A DNA stretch of 64,000 nucleotides, taken from the NCBI GenBank assembly GCA_024305405.1, contig JAKNDB010000088.1:1940001-2004000 (forward strand). Reading direction: 5' to 3'. Shown here piece after piece: positions 14,501-26,790 of the stretch. The notes below the pieces were generated by a model. That model saw only the letters and a list, made by a program, of their open reading frames with translations, searched no databases and was not told the origin of the DNA. The stretch comes from Dirofilaria immitis. Lineage: Eukaryota > Nematoda > Chromadorea > Rhabditida > Onchocercidae. Position numbers and translations under genes: made by a program. The stretch's first letter is position 1. Each line of letters starts with the position of its first letter.

Positions 14501-14607
14501 TTGATATTGAAGATGTGAAAAGAACCACTGATGACTTAGATGAGCCTATTGAAGGAGATGAAGGGCAATACTTCTCAGATATTGATGAATATGATGACTT
14601 TAATTAA
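9846..14607 (+). CDS. osm-6: intraflagellar transport protein 52 (OSM-6)
   Basis: IFT-B core subunit needed to build cilia, which in nematodes means sensory neuron cilia. Twelve exons: 9846-9917, 10050-10170, 10374-10461, 10897-11025, 11244-11379, 11856-11979, 12062-12148, 12396-12625, 12884-12971, 13040-13148, 14217-14362 and 14488-14607. Family signatures in order are HSGFRQLHRRLRNEW, EGGEEVADTNINF, RTTFYKYFDPKEALVANG, FVYPYGATLNVGRKS, AVLSTGSVCYPNNRP, EKEENSKIW, KVCLQEGEYE, LKHEPLSLIAPQFEVP, FPPNFRELPPPRLELFDLDD and LYQLAEFKKLNQ, then an acidic tail. The frame is one base short in the T-runs at 10111-10114 and 10989-10993. With one base added at each, all phases close and the product is 483 residues, close to the length expected for IFT52/OSM-6. 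The ATG at 9846 is the only reasonable start; the start itself is the least certain part. Introns carry a TA microsatellite, an AAT array, a 28S rRNA fragment and a short tandem repeat. Confidence 0.93.
10538..10572. repeat. (TA)n microsatellite
   Basis: About 16 uninterrupted TA units in intron 3 of osm-6. Confidence 0.95.
11419..11587. repeat. (AAT)n trinucleotide array
   Basis: About 165 bases of AAT/GAT/AAC triplets in intron 5 of osm-6, just after the donor at 11380. It makes a spurious minus-strand poly-leucine ORF. Confidence 0.95.
13188..13500 (+). pseudogene. decayed nuclear 28S rRNA fragment
   Basis: About 310 bases in osm-6 intron 10 read as eukaryotic large-subunit rRNA in sense orientation. 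Recognisable blocks are AAATCGATCGTCCGA, then ATCGAAC, TAGTTCCCTCTGAAGTTTCC, CTCAGGATAGCT, TATTCTCAAA, AAGTGGGCCA, GCTGGTGTTGTGGGATGAA and AAACGTTGAGTTAA, in the same order as in 28S rRNA. Between them the sequence has drifted towards A+T and lost bases. Helices cannot all form, so this is a dead copy, not part of an active rDNA unit. Confidence 0.85.
13511..13630. repeat. ~38-bp tandem repeat, 3 copies
   Basis: Unit ATTCAGATATTATTAATT... ending in ATCAAAAG, repeated three times with few differences, immediately after the 28S fragment in osm-6 intron 10. Confidence 0.85.
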
Positions 14608-15890
14608 GACTTTTCGCAATTTTTTTCCTCCGTCAACCTGAATATCAATGACTTCGGAAAATATCTTCGGAACAGATGGCAATAAAAAGATTTATTCATC
14701 CATTTCAAAGCCGAATAGCAGGTGTTCCAAGAATAAAAACCTCTTTTGTATACATTATTATGCCTAATATACAATTTATTCATACATATATATATTTATA
14801 ATGAAATGTCTAATTACAATTATTCGGCTTCGTTGGCAAAGCTTACAAGTGGAAGGCATGTATAGTAATAGCAAGTGATATATAAAGTTCGTCTGAATAT
14901 TGGATTGAAGCAAATATTTCACTATTGTAAATGCTTTTCCATATTTTTTATGTGGAAAAGCATTCACATGAAAGAAGAGGTGACATCACGAAAATTTAAA
15001 CTACTTTTTAATTTGTTCAAATATTTGTCACATTATTCACGAATATTTGTAAATATACAAATAAATAGTAAGCTACAGTGGATAAAATATTTAAAATGAA
15101 TTACCAGTAAATTATCATCACTAAAGATAATGATAACTGATACTTTTCATTGATGAGTATCATTTCCTTCTTTCCTTGAAGATGAATTAAGGAACAAAAC
15201 AAAGGCAAAGAAAATAGCGAATGATGGATGAAAACGTAAAGCTGAAGCATGCTACAATATTATAATTTAAAAAAGTTAGAATTTCCAATGTGAGAAAAGT
15301 TCTCTCAACAAATTTGACGTCAAAATCTTCGGTAAATTTTTACGATTTGATAAAAATTTTTCGTCCTGTAGAAATCCCATTTTTAAAATTTTACCAACGT
15401 TGTGCATTCTGACTGATATATTAATAGAACACTGGTGCTGAATAATCACACATATTCTAAAAGGATTTAGATAAAATCATTTAAATAATAATGGCTTTGC
15501 AGCAAGAAAACAAAAAAGAAAAGCTTTTGAACATCCTTAGAAACCTTCCCAACAAGTAAAGAATTTCCATAAAACGCAAAATATTATTTATTTACTCTTA
15601 GCCAAAGGAACAGTGTTTCTAAGGCATATAATATTACAAAGGCAATTCACCGGAGAATTAAGAAAAACCGTGAAAACCTCAGCCCATGAAATATCAAGTA
15701 TTAAAGAACAGCATGCACAAGAATCTATTAACAATAAAAAAGCAAAGATAGTTTTTTTCTTCATATGCAAGCACTTTATCATTTCACTTCAAATATTTTT
15801 AAATCCATTTCTTTAACTGGACCTTTAAACTCGCTCTACAGTTTTTCAAAATTTTCCCTTATCCATCATTTCTTGAAACCAAATTTACAA
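14608..15890. other. intergenic between convergent osm-6 and BTBD9
   Basis: Holds the 3' ends of two converging genes. An AATAAA for osm-6 is near 14681. The several 60-75 codon ORFs on both strands show no family features. Confidence 0.6.
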
Positions 15891-16022
15891 TTAATCGGTT
15901 GATGAAGCCACGGAAATACATGCAGATGATGCATTCCGTAATGAATTTACTTCCTCATTTCCTTCGTGTACTGATGCAGTACTCAGACCACCAAATGTTC
16001 CCAGCGGCGTAAGCGCAGATCG
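15891..16022 (-). other. open frame continuing past the BTBD9 stop
   Basis: Directly after the TAA at 16023-16025 the BTBD9 frame stays open for 43 codons to a second TAA at 15891-15893. The base composition is clearly less A+T-rich than the flanks, and the peptide is Ser/Thr/Ala/Gly-rich (for example TPLGTFGGLSTASVHEGNEE). That resembles the Ser-rich tail that follows the second discoidin domain in vertebrate BTBD9. It may be a readthrough extension, a recent nonsense change or a base-call error. Confidence 0.5.
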
Positions 16023-19000
16023 TTAGGCGGGACATTCAAAATGTACACAGTGAAACACTTCATTTACTAGAAAAAAACAAAATAAATTGGCTGCAATTAA
16101 AAATATTAAACAGCATTGATTTTTTGCTTATTGAATAATGGAACAAAATTTTACACCTGTTCTTTCTTACATTTTTTCTTCATTCACATTTCCTCTTAAT
16201 CCAGAATATTTAGTAGACGAATGAGCTATTTGCTTTTTTTTTTATTAGGTTCTCTTTCCAGATTAAAGATGCATGAAAAATTATGGATTTTATTTAAACG
16301 AACTGATAAAACCTGAACAATAACACTTCATTCGGAAAATAATTAAACAGAAATATTTTTACCTGAATTGTGGGTCCCGACAAGACGAATAAACACAACT
16401 GGACGTCGATCGAATCTCAAAACCTGCCATGCCCTAAAACAAAAGTATGATTTTTAAACTGAAATGAGCAATAATGAAACTTCACAAACATTATTAAAAA
16501 TATATAATATTACACCAAAAAAATTAAACTAAATCGATTAAACCGTCAGAAAATTTATTGAAAGAAATCATTAATTTTTCAAAAAAATTGTTTTAAAAAA
16601 GAAGAAATAAATTTTCAAAATGCTTTCAATGTACAAGTTGCCAATGGCTGAAATTACCTGCAATGCTCCTGAGTTTTATCAGCTATGCGTGACCATATTG
16701 TATTATCACACGATACTTCAACATAATAAGAGTAATGACGATCATCACAGTCCCACAAAAGTAAGCTAAAAGATGATGTAGTTTGTTTTGAAGGATTTAA
16801 GGCGTGCAATGGATGAAAATATGCATGCAGACTTTAAACAACATCACATAATTATTTCGGGAAAAAGAAGACCCAAAAAGAAACTTCGAGTAGATACGAC
16901 GAAATGATTTGATAAGAAATAAACAACTTCTTTTAAAAGATAACTTATAAACAATATCTACAAAGTCACGTGATCCTTAGGGAAGATAATATATTAAATA
17001 ATCGGTGAATATGTACATAATAAAAAAATAAAAGTGAATATTCAACAGTAAAATGTTGTACTAAACGCACCGCATCGAATCGATAAGATATGGCTGCGGT
17101 AACTGTACAACGATTGCGCCGGATCCTAACTGATGACAAGTGTAACCGTTATCCCAATCATAATTACTTGTTTCTCCATTTATTAAAGCATTTCTACTGC
17201 GTGAAACTCCTTCAATAACAATAGCGTTGTTTGCTATTGTTGCAACATTAGCGCTTGGAACTGCAAACTAACTTTAAATAACTTAAGTTCATGAAAAATT
17301 GGTTAAGAGAGTGAGTGAAGATACATATAAAAATATAAGATTATTGCTTCTTCGCATTAAAATAAGTGATGTTTTCGTTAAATACTGGAAAAAAGCAGAC
17401 GAAAAAATAAAAATCATTTTTTTTTTGATTTACTTCTCTTTCAAAACTTTTTGCTTCTCATTGTACATATTAAACACGAAAAACAAAAGAGACAACATGT
17501 TCATTAAAATTCATTCCATGCATGACTAAAGATTCTTTTATCTGAATTTACAGCTCAAATCCACTAAAAACCAATTTTACAAACGATAAATGAATTCATA
17601 AAATTCCTAACTAACCATTATTACTATCTGAAAAAAAGAAAAGGAATTACCAAGCAACGTAGTGACCGGATCGACATCGAAAGGCTCCGATGTATACATA
17701 GCTTCAATACTTACCAAATGGAAAGAATTATTTACTGTATTGTACGTCCCAACGATGCGTATAAAGCTTAAATTTCATCAGTGATCTTATCAGTCTTGCA
17801 ATTTATCACATAAAAGAAACGTTGTGACACAGCATTTTAAACATAACTGAAATAAAGGATGATAGGATATTTCAATTCAATACAGAGAATTGGGAAGATT
17901 TCTCTCCGAAGTATAAATTTTGATTATTACAATAATATTTTGCACTTATTTGATGTCAGCCAATAAAATAAGCAAAAAAATAGAGTGTTACCACTTCCCA
18001 GTTCACTATCACTTATCGCCATACTTATTAATAAATACAATGCTTCATAAACTTGCTAAAAGTAAGCAAAAAATTTCGATATAATTAAAAACAATGTACT
18101 TTACAACTCGCGGAGTAAAGTAGAGCATTTGTCTTGAACGGCAAAGATACTGTGTATGATCTACGACACGTACCCAAACTTCCTGATCCATACTTATCTG
18201 AAAACCATAAATACTTGTCCACAAGTTTCTAAAAGTTTATAAGCGAATAAAAATCAAAATAATAAACGGAAAAAAAGTAGAAGCAGAACTTACTTCGACA
18301 TAATAATTATATGATCTCTGATCACGATCCCACAGTAACAATCGAATATGATTGATAATGAACGGACGTCCAAGCTAAAAATACATTATCATCCTTCAAA
18401 GAGAGAAAAGCTTTGAGTAGTACTGATAGTATTTTTTGATATTATGCTTGATCGATAACAATAAACGAAACTTCCTTCGCTTCTCAAAAGGAAAATAAAA
18501 GAATAAGAAATCTTGTGCTTACCTGAATAATGATACCAGGATTTTTATCACCAATAGCATGGGTTGTGAAGCCACGTTCCATATCATAACGATTTGTTTC
18601 GCCAGACAGCAGAGTGGTGGAACCTTCACCAGTCAATACAGTTGCATTAAAGGCAGAACTCATTACATTTATATTTGGCACTGTAAAATGAAACATAACA
18701 CAATAGCAACTGTTCTAACTTAAGAATAAAAGATAAAAGATTTTTAACCGCTATACAGCGATTATTATAGAATGATTTATGATCATTATGATAAATTAAC
18801 ATCATCTTTGGTATATATGTATAGATATATATAATTTTACAGCTAAAAATCCTATTAATATTTGTAAACAATCCATTTGTACAATATGAAACCATATATG
18901 CTATAAATCTTGACACTTACGCAAAAATCCTCTGTACGTAAGTTCACCACTTTTCTTTTCACTACGTTCTTTGATAGCATCCAATATAGCATCACTGGCA

Positions 19001-21027
19001 ACTAAACCGGAAGGTCGTATAACATTAAGTAAATCGTCCAGCTTTATCAGTGAAAGTCGTAGTCGTGCAACAATCATTTGCGCATCTTCCTGCTTAAAAA
19101 TATTACGCTTAATTTCATTAACTTTGCTTCAGCGACTGCAACAAATTACATACCTGATCAGGATGATGCCGGATCCATTCACGAACAGAACGAAATATAT
19201 CGATTTCAGGAGCGCACAAAGAATCGCGTTGCACCATCTGTTCAACTGCACTTGCAGGAAGTTGCAAGAAACCCTAAAACTTGGAACTATTTACTATTAA
19301 AAAGCAAAACTAGCATGAAAACCACTGAAAGTATCTATAAATAATGAAATATACAATCTTATCTATCACAGTAATTTTAGAAGCAATAATTCCTACTTGA
19401 GTTGAGAGACATGATTTTGGAACAAATAATTCTTACTTGAGTTGAAATAACTTCAGGGGCATGTTTATCAGCAAAATTTAGACAGACATCACAAAGAGAG
19501 CGCAAGGAGTACAAATGTGCTGCACTATATATTGTACAAACGTTTCTCACATTCAACATTGCCTAAAAAGTTGATATATCGATTTGAAGTTAACAACTTA
19601 ACAACAAGATTAATTCCAGCTAAAATCCGTAACGGATTTTCAATTTAGATTTCAAGTATTCATCCCGTAATTTTGAAAATTTTTAATTCCACATCCTCAT
19701 ACGAATGCTGGATCAAAAGCCAGCAAACACTAATTAAAAAAAACAATGAAGGACGGAATGAAATTGAAACAAGTTTTAGGATAAAACCTATATAATGCAT
19801 ACAATTCAAAGAATTACCTTCATATACTCAGAAATACTGATTTCTAAGTCAGTGAAACCATATTTGTGTGCCAAGCCAAGAACTTCGAGAACCAGTTCTT
19901 CCTTCATTGAACTCAATGATAACTTACCACTGTAGATATACCTATAAAAATAAAGTTAAAATTAAAATTCTTACGATATAGAACACGACAGATAAGCAAA
20001 AAAGTCTGAAGAAAAAAGGATTAAAGAATAGCCTAACTACGCTTTAAAAACTCTAACAAATACAAAATTTTTTTATATAAGAATGGGAATTTTTAAAGAA
20101 CTGACTTCATAAGCATTTTGAAGCCATTCAATGAAGTGTCAACTAATTCGACTTCCGAATCTCTCGTTTCGCGCATTCCATTATAAAAAGAGCTCTAAAT
20201 ATTCAGAATAAATTTTATCTTTCATATGTATATTTTTAATAATCCACATAATTCGAAAAAGTTTCAGAATGGATAAAGAATGAATAAGAAATCCAACTTA
20301 ATAAATAGTTTCTCCTCCTAGATATGATGTATACCTGAAATACTGGCTTCGAGCAGCTAAGATAATTCTGTGTGCTGGAATTAAACGACCTTCAACCTGA
20401 AATTGTTTCAAAAATTATGATTCCTCCATTCGAAAAAATAATTTTACGCATATTTTAATTTCAAGCTAAATAACTGTCTAATGCTTTATGACAGCCACCA
20501 ACTTGAAATGCAATATATCACAAAACTAATTTATTCTAAGCTTAACAAAATAACTTTCTATTGTTTCAGAATATATTACAAAATATTTTTAAGATAAGAA
20601 ATAAAAAAACTTTAACGCAAAATACTTGATACTAATAGACCAGCCAAATCATTAGGGTGAAAGACCTTATGTTAAGAATGAGAAATGCGTTCCTATAAAA
20701 ATTTTTTACCTTCAAGGTGATATCACTACATTCACCAGTTATATACAAGTTTCCGATGTGTTCCGCAAGGTAATTTGTATGCTGTACTTCACCAGTTGCA
20801 CCTAAAATATCACTTATATTTAGTTATACAGTGACATCATTAATTTGTACTTCAAATTACTGCATGTACAAATTATTTTATTTAAATTATTTGCTAATTC
20901 AATTTGTATATAACTATACGATTGTTCCTGCTTGCAACTTACCGCAGCAATTTGGATTGACTGATGATGTGGAACTCTGAAAAGCGAAGAAGCCATCGTT
21001 GTGAAGCTGTGGATGATTGTCGCTCAT
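16023..21027 (-). CDS. BTBD9: BTBD9 orthologue (BTB, BACK, two F5/8-type C domains)
   Basis: Cullin-3 adaptor-type protein, nematode orthologue of human BTBD9. Sixteen exons (high to low): 20943-21027, 20710-20801, 20335-20396, 20106-20194, 19818-19941, 19437-19562, 19154-19273, 18921-19089, 18523-18680, 18294-18374, 18100-18197, 17651-17766, 17071-17260, 16658-16765, 16363-16433 and 16023-16066. The BTB domain spans about residues 35-150 (AEHIGNLYITGECSDITLK, PAHRIILAARSQYF, LAHKYGFTDLE). BACK follows (DSLCAPEIDIFRSVREWIR, LDDLLNVIRPSGL). Two discoidin-like domains lie from about 280 to the end (INHIRLLLWDRDQRSYNYY, IRIVGTYNTVN, LLLWDCDDRHYSYYVEVS, FIRLVGTHNS). One base is missing in the A5 run at 20185-20189. 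With it restored the coding sum is 1734 nt, 577 residues, against about 612 in human. All phases agree. Confidence 0.95.
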
Positions 21028-22271
21028 CTTTTTTCTTTTTCGTTATCAATCAATCAACCATTGATCGCACGAAATCGATCTAAATAATAGCTCATCTTAT
21101 TGATGTTCAGAATAGTTATAAATGGATCGATCACATGACTTATCATGTAAATGACGCGCTATACATCAGCACAATTATGAAAACTAACGCGTAGCAAAGC
21201 ACAGATCAAGATTTAACAATAGTTCGGAAGCCAATAATAATAGTACAATATTAGTAAGGGATTAAAATATGTGGAAACAAGACCTGATATTATTTCGCAT
21301 ACTCTAACGAATAAAAGTATATCAAGCAACATAAAGCACGCGACACGTGAAAAATCAGTCATATAAATCACCGCAATGAATCATATCAGTATTGCTAGCT
21401 AGCACAAGCCGATGTTAGCATCTTTCTTGACGGTATCGATATGCAAATAAATATTCCAACGCATGGACTCACAGAAGTTTGTATTATTGTTAAAAATCCT
21501 TAGTAGTAGTAGTGATAGTTTTGGAAATGTATCATGTAGAATGCTCAAAAATGTCGAGAAATGTTTAATGATTGAGTAATTATTGCAAACAAGCAAGAAA
21601 TTCCGAATAGTAAAAGTTAAAAATATCGCAAGATTTGTTTATATCATACATATGATATACTACTCTTCAGCCATTCTTCCATTCTTCTGCTAATTATTCC
21701 GATGTATCTGAATTTATGCAAATTAAAAATGCTAGTTTTAGCTAATTTATTATTGCTAAAATTTTTTTAATTTTAATCGTTGCTTCAATTCAAGAGAGAG
21801 AAATTTTAGAATTAATTTTTAGAATCTCTAAAAAACAGTTCAAAACTTGAATAAATTATTAAATTAATAGCTAAAAAACATTACTTAAATTATCATTAAA
21901 TGATTTAAAGTTGTAAAAATAATTCGGTAAGGTTTTTATTGTTTATGATAATGTTATAAATTTTATTAAATTAGATTAATTAAATGGAAAATAAAAACAG
22001 TATGCGTAATTTGAAGAAATAATAAATATTATTCAAAAGAAATATTTTGGTAATAAAAATTTTGCTAATAAATTCTGTGTAGCAACAAATTTGTTATATT
22101 TAAATTAATTTGACAATTCAAGATATCAGATGATAATCTTTCTAATCATTTTGAATTTTAATATCATCTGATATCATCGAATAATATTTAATTATACAAA
22201 AGTATAATTTTATTCGATATATATTTTATAATTAAAATACATTTATGTAAAATTAAAAAAGAAAAAATTAC
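21028..22271. other. BTBD9 promoter side and unresolved 3' end of the pseudokinase gene
   Basis: A+T-rich. The last pseudokinase exon I can phase ends at 22272 with a GTAATT donor, so at least one more exon must lie here. A minus-strand 65-codon ORF at 21399-21596 is a candidate but has no family support and no clear acceptor. Confidence 0.5.
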
Positions 22272-25200
22272 CTTTGCATCATTTGTTATATTCCGCATGG
22301 GCGCAAATATTTCAAGTATCGGTGAATCGATCATATTAAAATTGGTGAATTTAAAATTTCCTTTTTCTGCATTTTCCTGCAATTTAAATTATAATTTTTA
22401 GGTAATTTTTAATCTTTTCAATCTTTTAACAAATTCTAATAGAAATTTAACTTTTAATTATTCAAATTTTACTTTATATTCAAAATTAAAAATTTAATTT
22501 TTCATTTATTCACTTACTTTTCTTTTACTTTGATAAATTGCTCAATTTTTTTATTTTTTTGATATAAAAATATTCTAAATTTTTGGAATAATTATTGATT
22601 GAAATATTTTTTAACGAATATTTTCGTAATAATTATTAGTTTGAAATATTTTAATGAATGGAAAATTTCGAAAAAAAAGAAATAACAAACCAAAGTATTT
22701 CGAGCAGTTATACCATCAAATATTACTTGAACTTGTGCAATTATTTCCGCCTTATTAATTTCATCTTTTTCTAAATAAATTTGCCAACTTTTATGCTTTG
22801 CACGTGTTTGTTCACGTTGTTTCAAAACGTCAATTATTTCCAGGCTAATTCGAACATAATTAATAAATCTAAAATTATTTTTTAAACAATTCTTATTAGT
22901 AATAATATTTATTTAAATTTAATTTTAAATTTATTTTAGCTTTTATTCAATATTATGCTCATATATTGTTGTCTTGAAAAGTTTCTGTATCAACTTTTTT
23001 ACATACTCAAAGTGTTTATGTTGAAAATGCTGAATTAGGAACAATTATTTTTATTTACTTACCTGATTATATCACTTTGTACAAATTTGTAAACATATCG
23101 ACAAACAATAGTACACATATCAATAGTATTTATATCCAGATGTATTGTTAGAGCTAATCCAGCTCTTCTCTTACGATTTTTAAGTATTCCAATACAAACA
23201 CATTGTAACAAATCATTTGGTACTTTCCGGAAATCAATCCTATACATTGGATTATCATCATCAATTTCCTAAAATTAATACTTCCAATTGTTATCATTAT
23301 TCAAACTTTTGAAATATCTTTTCTTAAAATTCAGAAAAATATCATCTGACAATCTGACAGTTTTAGATAATTTATAATTGAGAAAAATGTCATCTGAAAA
23401 TTTGATAGATAATGATAATTAAAAAAAGTGTAAATTTTAAGTAAGTTACATTTACGTAAGTTTTCACTTACATTTTTATGGTTAACTGATGAGAAAAATT
23501 CATTTCTACCCATGCCAAGATATAAGGATTCTAAACGTGTAATATCATTTGCACCACGTTCACGTGAATAATTCACTAACTGTGACCATTTTTGTAACGG
23601 TTCTGCTTGCTCATCGAAAGATAGCCGATATTTTTTTGCTTAATGAAAAAAAATTAATTAATGAAAAATAAGATGATAACATTATTAAGTATAAAAATAC
23701 AAGAATTTACAATCATCAAGTAAAACTTCACGAATTTCTGATTTATCAATTGATTTGATAATTTTAAAAATATTCTGTTCAAGCAATTCATCAATGGTTG
23801 GTCGTTTTTCATGATTTGGTTGCATCAGACAATGCCATAATCGTAAAATTTCTAAACTTAACGGCTGAAATAAATAATGGCATGAAATGAATAGTATGGT
23901 AATAAGTAATAATAGGAAATGAAATAATACTGAAACAACTAATGACAGATAATGAATAATACCGAAAGAAATAGTAACGAGATATGAATGGTACTGAAAT
24001 AAATAACGAAATAATGCTATGGCATGTAATAAGTGAAAATGAATAATGAGCCGAAATTATTTCAATATAAAATGTTAGTGGAATGAAAATATGATGCTAT
24101 TAAATATTTTTGATACTTAAAAGAATTGAAAAACAAAAAATCAATACAGTAATGGGGAGTACGATAATAATACAGTAACAGAAATGCAACATCAAATACT
24201 ATATAATTCTATTATCCCATTCATATAACGTTTAATATAAATTTTATTGATTAAAATGAAATACATTTCTATAATATTGTTTTAGCAATAGAAAATAATA
24301 ATGTAGAAAAACTAACAAATTTCATTCCATTTGGAAACCATTCATGATATGGCACAGGTACTTGAAATTGCATCTAAATATAATGTGATATAGATAATTG
24401 AAATCGTATCTAAATATTTAAAATTAATAATCCCTAAAAGATTTATCTACTAAAATGATAAAGATTCAAATATAGTCAGGCTTACAAGTTGCTCAGCATA
24501 TTGTCTTACATCTCCCGAACGTGTTGTATCAGTTAAATGAAACGTTTCACCGGTAATCATTTCAGGTATTAATAATCCTATATGCCTGAAAATAAAAATG
24601 CATGAATTTTCAATATGCAAATATCACAATTCTTAACTTCGATCTTGACCTTTAGCAAATTAAATAATTAAAATACCAAAGTTCGGTATGTGATCCATAA
24701 TGTGCAATATTATTCAGAGCTTCTTCTGGTGCCCATTGTGTTGGTCGTCCAAAGAAACGATTATTTCGCAAGCTAAAAATAAATTTTAAATCAATTACAA
24801 AAATAAAAAAAGTTTCCCATCCTTTTTTGAGTTATTTTTGTCTATTAAAATTAAATAAAAATTAATATTATATTATTGAAAAGAAAGAAATGAATTGAAA
24901 TGGAACAAATTAAATTAATTCTAATTTTAAAATAAATTTAAAATCAATTTCTATCATTTATTACACTAATAGCAAACCTAAGAGCTTTTCTAATATCTTC
25001 ATTTTTTAACACTGTCCATTTGAACCCTGTCAATTTAATATCACAATTTTTCGTAACAACAATTGATCGTGTAACCAAATTATTATGTAATGCATATTGA
25101 TGTAAATATGAAAGTGCCTAGAAATACATAAGTTGATAATTGATAATATTTTGATAAAAATATTACATAATAATTGGATAAAAAATAGTAAATTTATATT

Positions 25201-26790
25201 TAAATATAAAATTTGAAATGAAATACTCTATAAGACTTACTTTAAGAATCTTACGTAAAATATGTCCAATAACATTTTCAGTTAATACTGAAGCAATTAA
25301 CTCTCCATTATCATTTTTTACATATCTATAAAGAATTAGCTGAAATATAAAGCGTAAAAAAAATGAACTAAACAACTGCGTAAGTTATAAATGACGTAAA
25401 ACTTTGAGATGTTAAAAATGATTGACGTCATTAGCGGAATAATTATGATGAGATGTTTAAATGATCATATATAGCTATTTTTAGCTAAGATTTTTTTAAA
25501 TGAAAAGTAGGCTAGTTGTAGCGAAGGAAAGGAAAGAATGAAAATTTCCAGAGGAAATTACAATATTACATAACATGATACCGTATAATATAATAGACAG
25601 TAGTAGCGAAGAAAAAAAATTACAATATTAAGTAACATGATACAGTATAATATAATAGACAGTAACAGCGAAGAAAAGAAAGGAATGAAAAGTTCGAGAG
25701 GAAATTACATTATTACATAACATGATACCGTATAATATAATAACCATAAGAAGCATTGAATAAATCAAAAATATCTATACTTACTTTCGTTTAACACGAA
25801 GAATTTGTTCCAAATCATAAGCTATTGTTTGATATTCGATGAATAAATAATGTCGAAAAATGAAAACCGATGAATACAACAAGAAATAATAATTATTCCC
25901 TAATTCCGCACATTTGATTAATTCATTTAGCTAAAATTATTTAACATTTACATTAGCAATATTGATTGATTTATCGATTGATTTAATAATTTATAAATAA
26001 TTTACTTATTAGTTTCATAAATGATTTCAATGCCTATCTAGTAATTCATGAATAATTTTCAGTATTTTCCTAATAATTTATGGACAACTTTAATATTATC
26101 CATCAATTCAAAGATAATTTCAACATATACTTGATAATTTATAGATAACTTCAATATCTATCTGATAATTTGTCGATAACTTTAATATTTAATAATATCA
26201 ATATCCATCCTGATAATTTAAGCTGTGTTCTACGTTTAATAAATAACTTTAATATCCATCTAATAATTTGCAAATAACTTTAAAATCTAACTGCTAATTT
26301 AAACTAACTTCAGTGCTTAATAGATAACTTTAATATCTATTCGGTAATTCAGGATAATCTTCAATATTTATCTGATAACTCTCAATAACTTCAATATCTA
26401 CCTGGCAATTTAAACTAATTTCAATTTTGCTGTAGTAATATATAAATAATTTCAATGTTCAACTAATAATTTAAGGATAATTAAACTTAATAACAAGTTG
26501 CTCCATTTTTTGTTATCTATTTCATTGAGTATTAACGAATTAATAACAATTAATCACATCTCGTCTATCAAAAGAAATTCTCCCTCGATTGAATTATAAA
26601 TCGTTGAAAAATAAACTGAACTGTTTCTCGAAGTGTAGTACCATTGACGAGAGCAGTAACGATAAGCATAAGTTTTGCGTTATTTTTTTCACGTTTGACG
26701 CAATATCGTACTTTATAATGCCTTTCTTCGCTAGCAATATGAAGTGTTCGTAGAACGTAACACATCTTGAATTCGGCTAATAAATCGGTT
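22272..26790 (-). CDS. tyrosine-kinase-like pseudokinase with long C-terminal extension
   Basis: I do not recognise the orthologue. Twelve exons phase perfectly: 26622-26790, 25785-25930, 25241-25325, 24978-25117, 24677-24772, 24486-24585, 24317-24373, 23711-23864, 23472-23638, 23063-23268, 22691-22844 and 22272-22376, about 526 codons. The kinase fold is visible: VRYCVKRE (beta-3 Lys), hinge LFIEYQTIAYDL, alpha-E ILKALSYLHQYALH, the catalytic-loop position HNNLVTRS, the metal-loop position TGF, then GRPTQWAPEEAL (the tyrosine-kinase style P+1 loop), LWHIGLLIPEMITGE and HEKRPTIDELL. HRD is HNN and DFG is TGF, so both catalytic aspartates are missing and phosphotransfer is unlikely. About 190 residues follow with no domain I know. 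The ends are open: both a 5' exon and a 3' exon are still missing. Confidence 0.75.
25517..25741. repeat. ~80-bp imperfect direct repeat, 3 copies
   Basis: Three copies begin AGCGAAGAAAAG (or GAAGG) and end ATAATATAATAGACAGTA. The middle copy lacks about 20 bases. It lies in a pseudokinase intron. Confidence 0.85.
26020..26490. repeat. degenerate ~35-bp tandem repeat
   Basis: About a dozen drifted copies of a unit like TGATAATTTATAGATAACTT followed by CAATATCTATC fill the intron between the first two pseudokinase exons. Confidence 0.8.

Noticed and set aside
18971..19344. Plus-strand ORFs of 109 and 88 codons
   Set aside because: Antisense to BTBD9 BACK-domain exons with canonical splice sites.
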